Of a stretch of DNA of 25,563 nt, positions 15,414-23,065 are shown piece by piece (the first letter of the stretch is position 1; every line of letters begins with the position of its first letter). Position numbers and translations under genes: made by a program. Source of the DNA: a virus. Under the pieces are notes generated by a model that did not search any database, was not told where the DNA came from, and saw only the letters and a program-made list of their open reading frames with translations. The stretch lies in IMG/VR virus record IMGVR_UViG_3300027730_000129, positions 1 to 25,563 of that record; one strand, written 5' to 3'.

Positions 15414-15563
15414 TTATTTTTTCTTATAATATTTCTCAACGACTTTCTTGATTGACTCCTGAATTGTGTTACTTTGCGAATTCTGAGTGTTTGGCTGAGA
15501 TTGATTCGCTGGAGTTGAATGGGTAGGTTGAACTGGTTTGTTTTTACATCCACATCCGGCCAT
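15414..15563 (-). CDS. tiny Cys- and Gln/Asn-rich protein
   Basis: This 49-residue protein starts MAGCGCKNK, has a Pro/Gln/Ser/Asn-rich middle of about 25 residues, and ends in a basic amphipathic helix (IQESIKKVVEKYYKKK). It occupies a gap that otherwise has no gene, and it has a terminator after it, which supports it as real. The CGC start could bind metal. I have an impression that similar short MxGCGC proteins occur in environmental phages. The C-terminal helix again recalls the helical tags in this window. Function unknown. Confidence 0.6.
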   Translation of the reverse strand: MAGCGCKNKPVQPTHSTPANQSQPNTQNSQSNTIQESIKKVVEKYYKKK

Positions 15564-15577
15564 AATTGTTTTGTTTT

Positions 15578-16180
15578 TTAGTTGTTTATGATTTCAAATC
15601 TATGACTATAACAAGTTTGTCTGATTGTATTACATTTTTTATTACCATTGTCTATTGGTTTACCCCTCAAACAAACTGATAATGTTTGTCTAACATTTTT
15701 TTCATTACCATTAGCGAACCCATTATCTAATAAATATCTAGCACCATCCTTTAAGTTATCAAAAATGTTAAATATATTATTTTTCAAATTGATTAAACTA
15801 TATTTTGAAAAATTACCATTTTTAATTTGATTATGTTTTGATAATTTCATTTTAACTTCATCGCTTACAATATTTCTTCTTGAATCCCCAACCAATGCTA
15901 AATTGTAACCAAACTCCATCTCATTAGACTTATAATAATTAATATAATAATTTTCTCTTGAAATTAAATCATTTTCTTCACATAATTCCAATATTTCAAA
16001 TTCAAAAACCTCAGTACCATTTTTATTATAAGATTTCTGTAAATAAATGTTTGGGTGAACACCTTTGTTCAGCATCCAAAAATGTTTATACTTTCTTTTA
16101 TTCAAAACAATAGAACTACCAATATAAACTTTATTGTTTATTTTATTTTGTATTTTATATATCCCAATATTCATAACCAT
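15578..16180 (-). CDS. GIY-YIG homing endonuclease
   Basis: This 200-residue protein has the GIY-YIG nuclease domain at residues 1-95: NIGIYKIQNKINNKVYIGSS, the catalytic Arg in LNKRKYKHF, and the metal-binding Glu in ISRENYYINYY. The C-terminal half has a modular DNA-binding region of NUMOD type (YSLINLKNNIFNIFDNLKDG and the RGK...YSHRFEII ending). It would cut a specific site and spread itself by homing. It is free-standing, not in an intron, and points against its plus-strand neighbour. A second in-frame ATG lies at 16174. Confidence 0.9.
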   Translation of the reverse strand: MVMNIGIYKIQNKINNKVYIGSSIVLNKRKYKHFWMLNKGVHPNIYLQKSYNKNGTEVFEFEILELCEENDLISRENYYINYYKSNEMEFGYNLALVGDSRRNIVSDEVKMKLSKHNQIKNGNFSKYSLINLKNNIFNIFDNLKDGARYLLDNGFANGNEKNVRQTLSVCLRGKPIDNGNKKCNTIRQTCYSHRFEIINN

Positions 16181-16198
16181 AAATATCTAATTACTGAT

Positions 16199-16207
16199 AT
16201 ATTTATT
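16199..16207 (+). promoter_or_regulatory. late-type promoter variant ATATTTATT
   Basis: A one-base variant of the window's ATATTTATA motif lies in the 57-base gap between the divergent endonuclease and the plus-strand gene at 16238. It ends 30 bases before that ATG. Confidence 0.3.
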
Positions 16208-16237
16208 ATATGTAAATTAAACAAAAATACTTTTTTA

Positions 16238-16642
16238 ATGAGAAAAATAATCAGACGTACAGAACGAGATTTAACCAAGTTGGTTAAAAGGGTGTTAAAT
16301 GAATCCAAACTAAACGAACCTACGATTGGTGAAAATAATACTTACACATCTTTTGACGAAGCATATTCTTTTATGATGGAACTAGATGAACATTTGAATG
16401 AGTTAGCACCAAGTGATAATGTTTGTGATAAAAAACATTTGAATATGTTACACAGGATATACAATACCGCACACTATAAGGTAGATGAATTGAAAAAGAA
16501 ATATAAAAGTGGGGTAGATTTACCTGCTCAAAGAAATTTTTCATCAAATAGTAATGAAGAAAAGATAAATGATTTCATTAAAAAATATGACCATTTACCT
16601 GATCCCAAGTTTTATGAGTTTGCTGAATTACTATCAAAATAA
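16238..16642 (+). CDS. tagged protein, probable N-terminal part of a split gene
   Basis: This 134-residue protein starts MRKIIRRTERDLTKLV and continues KRVLNE, the clearest copy of the window's helical tag, with (L/I)-x-E sites at residues 20-22 and 25-27. The rest is helical and charged. I chose the ATG at 16238 because the frame upstream to 16055 lies antisense in the endonuclease gene. The stop TAA at 16640 is in frame with the next gene, and the joined sequence (FAELLSK, stop, IGVSVEEIRKM) reads as continuous helix-forming protein. The two are therefore probably pieces of one ancestral gene. Head-packaging is inferred from the tag. Confidence 0.65.
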   Translation: MRKIIRRTERDLTKLVKRVLNESKLNEPTIGENNTYTSFDEAYSFMMELDEHLNELAPSDNVCDKKHLNMLHRIYNTAHYKVDELKKKYKSGVDLPAQRNFSSNSNEEKINDFIKKYDHLPDPKFYEFAELLSK

Positions 16643-16672
16643 ATTGGGGTATCAGTAGAAGAAATAAGAAAA

Positions 16673-17014
16673 ATGAGACTTAATTTTATTAAAAAGAAAT
16701 ATAGTAAATTATTAAAACCTAAACACGATGAAGGTAGAATGAGAAAAGACCCTCATCATAAACAAGCACAAGAAATGTTTAGTATGGCGGGAACATGGTT
16801 GGATTGTTGCAAAAAAGGATATTATGATTGTGACGATGATGACCCCCCATTCAAATTCAATGATGGTCCATTCAAATATAAAGAACCTAATGTAACATAT
16901 GAACCAATTGGAACTGGTGGTGGACAACCAACTAAGGATGATAAATCAGATAATATAAATCCTGGTAGAGAGATGTCAGAACAAATAAGAAGAACATTAA
17001 GAAAACTATTATGA
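16673..17014 (+). CDS. probable C-terminal part of the split gene
   Basis: This 113-residue protein starts at the ATG at 16673, but the open frame extends back in frame to the TAA at 16640. It has a basic start (IKKKYSKLLK), a central segment with DCCKKGYYDCDDDDPP containing three Cys, a disordered Gly/Pro/Asn-rich stretch, and a C-terminal basic helix (MSEQIRRTLRKLL) like the helical tags. Its stop overlaps the next start (ATGA). If translated independently it needs its own initiation at 16673, where no signal is obvious. Confidence 0.55.
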   Translation: MRLNFIKKKYSKLLKPKHDEGRMRKDPHHKQAQEMFSMAGTWLDCCKKGYYDCDDDDPPFKFNDGPFKYKEPNVTYEPIGTGGGQPTKDDKSDNINPGREMSEQIRRTLRKLL

Positions 17015-18357
17015 GAAAAATAATATTAAACGAAGAACAATTCAAAAGGTTAATCAAATTGTTGAAAGAACAAAATGAGGATTATGAGTATTATATAATG
17101 GCACCAGATGAATATAGAACATTAATGAAGATGGCGTATTATCAAGCCGATGCAACTTATATTAAAAAATTCAAAGGAAAACCACTTTACATAACAGGTA
17201 ATTTAAAATTGAGTGATATGCCAGAAATGACTGAGTTGGGTAATGTTGCTTACATTTATGGTAATTTAGATGTATCACATACCAAGATATCTGACATTGG
17301 TAAAACCATTGTAAAAGGTTATGTTACTGATTGGGGTACACCCATAGAAAAACGAAGGATTGCACGAGAGGAACAAGAAAAAAAGGAATTAGCCCTAGAA
17401 AGAAAAGAAAGTGGTGAATGGGATTTGGATAATCCTGATATAGATGACGAAGGACTAATAGTCAATGCCTTATACCAATATTTGGTTAGTGAAGGAGAAC
17501 TAGATGAAATGGATGAAGATACGAAAGAAGAAATTGAATCTTTAAAGGAAAGAATTGAAGAATTAGTACAACAAGGTGCTGAATTAGACCCAGACTCCGA
17601 AGAAAGGGAAGAATTATATAATGAAATTGATAATCTACAAGAAGAAATTGATGATTTGACTAACGATGTTGCCGATGTATATTCTATCATACCAATGAAA
17701 TATAGACACTATGAGATGAGTATGTTTGAAGTTGTTGGACATAGAGGGAAAGAATATGCTGTTGGAACTATGGCTGACGCTGAAAAATCTGCTTTACAAT
17801 ATACGATAGAACTTGGACTTGAAGGTGTTGATTTAGCACAATACATTGATGAAGACCAAGTAAGAGATGAAATGAGAGAACATTATGAAGATAGTATCCG
17901 TGATAGTCCAGAATCTTGGTTTGACTCTGATGACTTTGAGTTAACAGAAGAACAAGAAGAAAGAAAAGAACAATTGGAAAATTATATTAGTCAATTGGAA
18001 GAACAACAAAGTAATTTGGAAGATGAAATTGAAGACCCAGATGAATATTCTGAAAAATATGATGAAATTCAAGAACTGATTGATAATGCTCAAGAGGAAC
18101 TTGATGGTATTGAACCTGACACCGAACCAACAGATGAAATGATTGAAGATAAAGTTGATTCATTGGTTGATAGTGAAAGCCCAATTGATTATCTAACAAA
18201 TATGGGTGCTGATTTGAAATATTATGTGGATATTGATGAAATAGCTAAAGAGATGGTAGATATTGATGGAATTAGAATTTTGTCGAGTTATGATGAACAA
18301 ATGGTTACAACCTCGGATGGTCAAAGACATAGATTTGTTGTAATGAGAATTAATTAA
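17011..18357 (+). CDS. tagged acidic coiled-coil protein
   Basis: This 448-residue, strongly acidic protein begins MRKIILNEEQFKRLIKLLKE, a copy of the helical tag with LxE sites at residues 6-8 and 18-20. Residues about 50-100 look like short leucine-rich or beta-solenoid repeats (GKPLYITGNLKLSDMPEM, AYIYGNLDVSHTKISDIG). Two long coiled-coil regions follow (about 110-225 and 310-375) flanking a small domain, and the protein ends in a strand-rich segment. Codons GAA and GAT dominate. The tag and the pairing with 16238-17014 suggest a head-packaged or head-structural protein; the exact role is unknown. Confidence 0.65.
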   Translation: MRKIILNEEQFKRLIKLLKEQNEDYEYYIMAPDEYRTLMKMAYYQADATYIKKFKGKPLYITGNLKLSDMPEMTELGNVAYIYGNLDVSHTKISDIGKTIVKGYVTDWGTPIEKRRIAREEQEKKELALERKESGEWDLDNPDIDDEGLIVNALYQYLVSEGELDEMDEDTKEEIESLKERIEELVQQGAELDPDSEEREELYNEIDNLQEEIDDLTNDVADVYSIIPMKYRHYEMSMFEVVGHRGKEYAVGTMADAEKSALQYTIELGLEGVDLAQYIDEDQVRDEMREHYEDSIRDSPESWFDSDDFELTEEQEERKEQLENYISQLEEQQSNLEDEIEDPDEYSEKYDEIQELIDNAQEELDGIEPDTEPTDEMIEDKVDSLVDSESPIDYLTNMGADLKYYVDIDEIAKEMVDIDGIRILSSYDEQMVTTSDGQRHRFVVMRIN

Positions 18358-18393
18358 TTTATTTTAATCAAAACTTTAATTATATTTGGTATT

Positions 18394-19089
18394 ATGAAGA
18401 AATTAAAGTTTTTGATGGATACAGATTGGTTGTTCCATGGTGTAATTGATGCAGAACAAAAACAATATGTTTTGTTGGGTTATTTCCAAAAATTAAATAC
18501 CCAATTGGAAGAAATGAAAGTTTATCCAATGTTTACGGAAATAACCCTCCATTTAGCAAATATCAAAAACATATCCAAACACGGAAAAATTATATATGTT
18601 GATAAAAAACTTAAATCAATTGATGAAGAATTAAGTTTTACCGATTTAAAGACAAAAGAAATCCCCAATCTTACAGAACCAAAAAGAACCGAATTAAAAG
18701 AAATATTGAAATATAGTGATACAAAACTTCAGGATTATTTCAATATCATTAAATCAATATGGACAGTAGTTTACGATTCCATTGAAGTAACCTCCATTTT
18801 AAACGAAGATAACTTAACTTCAAAGAAGGGTTATTGTAATACCAAATCTAATAATTTTACCAAGATTTGGGAGTATAATATTAGAAAGTATAAGAATTCA
18901 AACAAGACAACATTTACTGAAGTTACTGATCCCAACATATTAAAAATTATCATATCAAAAGAGAATGAGTTACCAGTGTTCAATATCTTTTGTTCCAAAG
19001 ACGTTCCATTCGAAGAAACGTTATTTCCATTAATAAAGAGAAAGGTATTGTCTTATATATTCCAATCAAAAAACTTAACAATTAGATAG
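18394..19089 (+). CDS. unknown phage protein
   Basis: This 231-residue protein is not recognised. It starts KKLKFLMDTDWLFHGVIDAEQKQYVLLGYFQKLN, followed by long helices and a C-terminal strand pair (PVFNIFCSKDVPFEETLFP). No known catalytic motif is visible. It looks like a well-formed, conserved protein. It precedes the small genes and methyltransferases in the same direction, separated by about 40 bases, and may start that early or middle operon. Confidence 0.7.
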   Translation: MKKLKFLMDTDWLFHGVIDAEQKQYVLLGYFQKLNTQLEEMKVYPMFTEITLHLANIKNISKHGKIIYVDKKLKSIDEELSFTDLKTKEIPNLTEPKRTELKEILKYSDTKLQDYFNIIKSIWTVVYDSIEVTSILNEDNLTSKKGYCNTKSNNFTKIWEYNIRKYKNSNKTTFTEVTDPNILKIIISKENELPVFNIFCSKDVPFEETLFPLIKRKVLSYIFQSKNLTIR

Positions 19090-19128
19090 ACAATTTAACT
19101 GAAATATTTTATCATTTTTAAAAAACAT

Positions 19129-19335
19129 ATGGAATCATTAAAAATCAGAATCACATTGACCAACACAAAAGGTTGGAAGGAAACAAAAGATGTATCCTTA
19201 TCCGTTTATCAATCCCAAAAAGAAAACGGAAATAATCCTTTGGATAATATAGTTGAACAACTTCTCCAAGATTATGAAAAAACAGGAAAAAATATGAATA
19301 AAACTAAAAATGAAGAAATCAAATGGAGACCGTAA
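19129..19335 (+). CDS. small unknown protein
   Basis: This 68-residue protein has two strands (LKIRITLTNTKGWKETKDVSLSV) followed by a charged helix. It overlaps the DUF3310 gene by 13 bases, which supports co-translation. Family not recognised. Confidence 0.6.
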   Translation: MESLKIRITLTNTKGWKETKDVSLSVYQSQKENGNNPLDNIVEQLLQDYEKTGKNMNKTKNEEIKWRP

Positions 19336-19568
19336 CTAAAACTTGGGAGAAGAAAGAAAATATCAATCACCCCAGTCATTATGGGGGAGAATCAAATGTA
19401 TATGAAGCCATCAAAGTTATTGATGCTTGGGAATTAGGATTTGCTTTGGGTAACACCGTAAAGTATATTAGTAGAGCTGGAAAGAAAGATAAATCAAAAG
19501 AAATTGAAGACCTTAAAAAAGCCTTGTGGTATCTTCAACATCATATTAATCAATTGGAAAATAAATGA
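19323..19568 (+). CDS. DUF3310 protein
   Basis: This 81-residue protein is a clear DUF3310 member: NHPSHYGG, then YEAIKVIDAWELGF, then GNTVKYISRAGKK and EDLKKALWYLQHHI. The domain occurs in many phages, including the nucleotide-kinase protein gp1.7 of T7, so a role in nucleotide metabolism is possible. It overlaps the following methyltransferase gene by four bases, tying it to the DNA modification cassette. Confidence 0.88.
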   Translation: METVTKTWEKKENINHPSHYGGESNVYEAIKVIDAWELGFALGNTVKYISRAGKKDKSKEIEDLKKALWYLQHHINQLENK

Positions 19569-20626
19569 ATGTATTAAGTCTGTTTGATGGAATTAGTTGT
19601 GGCCAAGTTGCATTGAATCGTGCTGGGATAAAGTATGATAATTACTTTGCCTCAGAAGTGGATAAGTATGCTATTAAAGTAACACAACACAATTACCCCA
19701 ATACAATTCAATTGGGGGACATAAAAGAAATAACTAGTAGTAATCTACCTGCAATAGACATTTTATTTGGTGGTTCACCTTGTCAAAACTTGTCTTTTGC
19801 TGGTAATATGAAAGGTATGGCAACAAAAGACAATTATGAGATTACTACTTTGGATGAATATCTAAGATTGAAAAATGATGGATTTGAGTTCCAAGGACAA
19901 TCTTATCTATTTTGGGAATATGTTAGAATACTGAAAGAAGTTAAACCAAAATATTTTCTACTAGAAAACGTTAAGATGTTAAAGAAGTGGGAAAATATGA
20001 TTTCTGATGTCTTGGGAGTCAAACCTATTGAAATCAATTCAGCACTTGTTTCAGCACAAAACAGAAGAAGATTGTATTGGACAAACATTCCCAATGTAAC
20101 CCAACCTATTGATAAGAAAATTATGTTGAAAGATATAGTTGAAGAACAACCGATGGGGTTATCAATTGATGAAAAAATTTCAAATTTAAGGTCTAGTATA
20201 GATTTTGAACAGAATGAATTAGCAATAACTTTCAAGGCAATTAATAGTAAAAAAATTGTTGTTAATTTGTCAGATAACACACCAATTTCATTTTATGAAA
20301 CAAGAACTCAAGAGGGTAAAGATATGAGGAGAAAGATAAGACAGGAAACTGGTAAGGACTCAACACCTAGGAGTAAAGAACATAAGATGTATGCACAGCA
20401 GAAAAATGGTAAAGGTAATTGTTTGGTTACAGTAGAGTCACCATTGGATTATATTGTTGATAATACTTGGAGATATAGAAAACTACATTTAATTGAAATG
20501 GAACGACTACAAACAATTCCTGATAACTATACTAATGTTGTCACATCAACTCAAGCGAGAAAAATGTTGGGAAATGGATGGACGGTGGACGTTATTGCAC
20601 ACATATTAAAAAATATTGAACAATGA
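19565..20626 (+). CDS. DNA cytosine-5 methyltransferase 1
   Basis: This 353-residue enzyme would transfer a methyl group from S-adenosylmethionine to C5 of cytosine. Motif I is LSLFDGISCGQVAL (residues 4-17), motif IV contains the catalytic Cys in SPC73Q, motif VI is E134-N-V, motif VIII is QNRRRLYWTNIP, and the C-terminal motifs IX-X are RKLHLIEMERLQTIPDNYT and GNGWTVDVIAHI. All catalytic elements are intact. A target-recognition region of about 120 residues lies between motifs VIII and IX. The DNMT3-like small architecture is common in phages. It is the first of three such enzymes in a row and no restriction enzyme accompanies it. Confidence 0.93.
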   Translation: MNVLSLFDGISCGQVALNRAGIKYDNYFASEVDKYAIKVTQHNYPNTIQLGDIKEITSSNLPAIDILFGGSPCQNLSFAGNMKGMATKDNYEITTLDEYLRLKNDGFEFQGQSYLFWEYVRILKEVKPKYFLLENVKMLKKWENMISDVLGVKPIEINSALVSAQNRRRLYWTNIPNVTQPIDKKIMLKDIVEEQPMGLSIDEKISNLRSSIDFEQNELAITFKAINSKKIVVNLSDNTPISFYETRTQEGKDMRRKIRQETGKDSTPRSKEHKMYAQQKNGKGNCLVTVESPLDYIVDNTWRYRKLHLIEMERLQTIPDNYTNVVTSTQARKMLGNGWTVDVIAHILKNIEQ

Positions 20627-21243
20627 ATGTATTAAATCTATATGCTGGAATTGGGGGAAATAGAAAATATTGGGAAAATGTTGAAGTAACAGCCATTGAG
20701 TATAATGAAGAAATTGCAAATGTATATAAACATTTTTTTCCGAATGATAATGTAATTGTTGGTGATGCTCACGAATACCTTGCCAAGAATTGGAGAAACT
20801 TTGATTTTATTTGGTCTAGTCCACCTTGTCAAAGTCATAGCAAAGTTAGAATGATGGCAAGTAAAAGTGGAAGTTACGATTCAGTTATGCCAGATATGAA
20901 ATTATGGGCTGAGATTATTTTCTTACAAAATTATACAAAAAACACCAATATAAAATTCGTTGTTGAAAATGTTAAACCATACTATGAGACACTTGTTCAG
21001 CCAACTATAAATTTGGGAAGACATTTGTTTTGGACAAACATTGATATTCCCAAAATTGAAATTAAAGATGGTTTAACCCATAACGAAAGAGGTATGTCTG
21101 ACAAAGGATATTTTGATTTAAGGGTGTTTAAACTAAAACATAGAAAAGACCAAATAATAAGAAATTGTGTTGATCCCAATGTTGGGAAATATATCTTGGA
21201 TTGTGTTATCAGACAAATTGACATTTCAAATAAAATCAACTAA
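20623..21243 (+). CDS. DNA cytosine-5 methyltransferase 2, minimal and divergent
   Basis: This 206-residue protein has motif I (LNLYAGIGGNRKYW, residues 4-17), the catalytic motif IV SSPPC69Q, and motif VI VVE115NV. Motif VIII is reduced to LGRHLFWTNI without the QNR, and there is little room for a target-recognition domain or motif X. It is unlike its neighbours, so it was acquired separately rather than by duplication. It could be active with an unusual recognition mode or need a partner. It overlaps methyltransferase 1 by four bases (ATGA). Confidence 0.85.
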   Translation: MNVLNLYAGIGGNRKYWENVEVTAIEYNEEIANVYKHFFPNDNVIVGDAHEYLAKNWRNFDFIWSSPPCQSHSKVRMMASKSGSYDSVMPDMKLWAEIIFLQNYTKNTNIKFVVENVKPYYETLVQPTINLGRHLFWTNIDIPKIEIKDGLTHNERGMSDKGYFDLRVFKLKHRKDQIIRNCVDPNVGKYILDCVIRQIDISNKIN

Positions 21244-21263
21244 TTTTATAAAAATATTAAATA

Positions 21264-22097
21264 ATGAATGTACTAAGTCTTTTCGATGGGGTTAGCTGTG
21301 GACAAGTCGCACTTAATAAAATAGGAATAAAATATGAAAATTATTTCTCAAGTGAAGTTGATCCCTATGCAATCAAAATAACACAAAAGAATTTCCCCAA
21401 CACAATTCAACTTGGGGATGTTACACAAATTAAAGGTTCTGACTTACCACCAATCCACCTTATAATTGGTGGGTCACCTTGCCAAGGATTTTCAAATGTT
21501 GGAAAGGGATTGAACTTTGATGACCCAAGGAGTAAATTATTCTTTGAGTTTGTTAGAATAAAAAATGAATGTAATCCAAAATATTTTCTACTTGAAAATG
21601 TTGTAATGAAACAGGAGTGGCAAGATATTATATCTGAACAAATGGGTGTTAAACCAATTCAGATAAATAGTAAATTGGTCTCTTGTCAGAATAGACCAAG
21701 ATTATATTGGACAAATATTCCAAACATAACACAACCAAAAGATTTGGGTTTAAGAATATGTGATGTTATCAGTCCAGAATTTAAAGACAAATATCCGAAC
21801 TACTTGGACTTATTATTTTATGGGGGACCAAAGATTAGAAAGGATGTTGTCCAACACTACAAAGAGAAAGCATCTTGTTTAACCGCGACAATGTATAAGG
21901 GACAAGTTAATTCATTTTGTAAAAATGAATTGGGACAGATTTATAAATACTCACCACAAGATTGTGAGTTAATGCAAACATTACCACTAAATTATACGAG
22001 TGGGTTATCAAATACTCAGAGGTATAAAATGTTGGGGAATGGATGGACGGTGGATGTGATAGCACATATATTTAAGAATATGGAAGGGACTCATTGA
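21264..22097 (+). CDS. DNA cytosine-5 methyltransferase 3
   Basis: This 277-residue enzyme is a close paralogue of methyltransferase 1: the first 70 residues and the last 30 are nearly colinear, with LSLFDGVSCGQVAL, GGSPC73QG, LLE111NV, QNRPRLYWTNIP and GNGWTVDVIAHIF all present. The target-recognition region is shorter and different, so it likely methylates another sequence. The pattern suggests duplication followed by exchange of the recognition region. It starts 20 bases after methyltransferase 2, and its 3' end forms part of a terminator hairpin. Confidence 0.93.
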   Translation: MNVLSLFDGVSCGQVALNKIGIKYENYFSSEVDPYAIKITQKNFPNTIQLGDVTQIKGSDLPPIHLIIGGSPCQGFSNVGKGLNFDDPRSKLFFEFVRIKNECNPKYFLLENVVMKQEWQDIISEQMGVKPIQINSKLVSCQNRPRLYWTNIPNITQPKDLGLRICDVISPEFKDKYPNYLDLLFYGGPKIRKDVVQHYKEKASCLTATMYKGQVNSFCKNELGQIYKYSPQDCELMQTLPLNYTSGLSNTQRYKMLGNGWTVDVIAHIFKNMEGTH

Positions 22098-22108
22098 GTT
22101 CCTTTTTT
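22084..22108 (+). terminator. rho-independent terminator after methyltransferase 3
   Basis: Stem AAGGGACTC / GAGTTCCTT (22084-22092 and 22096-22104, one G-T pair) with a three-base loop, ending in six T's (22103-22108). It overlaps the stop codon of the methyltransferase gene at 22095-22097. Confidence 0.75.
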
Positions 22109-22118
22109 AGTTTGTTGA

Positions 22119-22127
22119 GTATTTATA
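22119..22127 (+). promoter_or_regulatory. late-type promoter variant GTATTTATA
   Basis: GTATTTATA ends 12 bases before the ATG at 22140 and directly follows a terminator, so a new transcript must begin about here. A second partial copy (ATATTTATG) overlaps the start codon. Confidence 0.45.
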
Positions 22128-22139
22128 GAAAACATATTT

Positions 22140-23057
22140 ATGGAAATTTTAACTGATGTGCAATTCAAACAAAAAGTCAATCAATTGTACCATGAAGAAA
22201 AAGAAAAAATAATAACAAAACAAAAATGGAATAAATTATCTAAAAACGAGAAAAAAATTGTTTTGGAAATATATAATGTATTGTACCCAAATAAAAAAAT
22301 AAATATTAATGAAGCTCGTTGGTATAATACAGTTATGGATGTTTTAGGTATGCTTCCTGTTGTTGGAACACCAATTGACTTATATAATGGATATAGTTAT
22401 TGGAGACAAGGCGACATCCTATTTGCTATTTTGTCTTGGATTAGTGCAGTACCATTAATTGGCGACATTCTTGGGGGTGTATTAAAACCGACATTTAATT
22501 TAATAAAGGTTGGTGGTAAAGGGGTTAATCTTTTAAAAGCCGCAATATTAGCAAAAGACGCCGCAAAAATAGCTGAAACTGCAAAAAATGTTGGTGGTCC
22601 TGTTGTAAAAATTCTTGAGAAAGCACCATTTTGGGGTGAAAAAGTAATAAAAATGTTAGAACAAACCGCTAAATATATTCCATTTTTAGGTGGAGGGTTC
22701 GTTAATACTGCAAAATCTTGGTTAGAAATTTTTGGATTAGCAGGAAAGGAATTAAAGACATTTGAGTCTTTAGGTAGACCAGCAGTTAGAAAATTGATGG
22801 GGAATACTAAATGGTATATGGGTTGGTTAGATTGGTACGGATTAACTGACTTTAAAGGAACTGAAGATGAATTAAGAAAAATTGTACCTGATTTAGATAC
22901 CAAAGTAGCCCAATACGCATCAACTCCAGAGTCAAAAAATATATTGGCTCAAAGTAGTGATACAGAACCAATAACACCACCACAAGTCACATCACCACCC
23001 TCACCACCACATAGTTCAAGAGTAGATCCTATTGAACTATTAATGAAATTAATATAA
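22140..23057 (+). CDS. hydrophobic pre-toxin-like, possibly membrane-active protein
   Basis: This 305-residue protein has a charged helical N-terminus (1-60). A Gly-rich hydrophobic region follows (about 64-120: VLGMLPVVGTPIDLYNGYSYW, then ILFAILSWISAVPLIGDILGGVL). This pattern resembles pre-toxin regions of polymorphic toxins, which are thought to help cross membranes. More amphipathic helices follow, including AKYIPFLGGGFVNTAKSWLEIFG, then a Pro-rich tail. It shares a promoter with the downstream DHH gene. An ejected protein that inserts in the host membrane is a reasonable guess, but the family is not firmly identified. Confidence 0.6.
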   Translation: MEILTDVQFKQKVNQLYHEEKEKIITKQKWNKLSKNEKKIVLEIYNVLYPNKKININEARWYNTVMDVLGMLPVVGTPIDLYNGYSYWRQGDILFAILSWISAVPLIGDILGGVLKPTFNLIKVGGKGVNLLKAAILAKDAAKIAETAKNVGGPVVKILEKAPFWGEKVIKMLEQTAKYIPFLGGGFVNTAKSWLEIFGLAGKELKTFESLGRPAVRKLMGNTKWYMGWLDWYGLTDFKGTEDELRKIVPDLDTKVAQYASTPESKNILAQSSDTEPITPPQVTSPPSPPHSSRVDPIELLMKLI

Positions 23058-23065
23058 CGATTAAA

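Noticed and set aside
15578-16180. Group I intron around the endonuclease gene
   Set aside because: No interrupted host gene is visible on either side in the same orientation, so the endonuclease is free-standing.
16055-16237. Upstream extension of the 16238 gene
   Set aside because: It lies antisense inside the endonuclease gene and reads as low-complexity sequence. The helical tag starts exactly at the ATG at 16238.
17319-18199. Minus-strand open frames opposite the acidic coiled-coil gene
   Set aside because: They are Ser- or Leu-rich mirror images of GAA/GAT-rich coding sequence, with no promoter or family features.
22397-22903. 168-residue minus-strand frame opposite the pre-toxin-like gene
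   Set aside because: Its composition mirrors the plus-strand gene, which has a better start, operon context and domain pattern.
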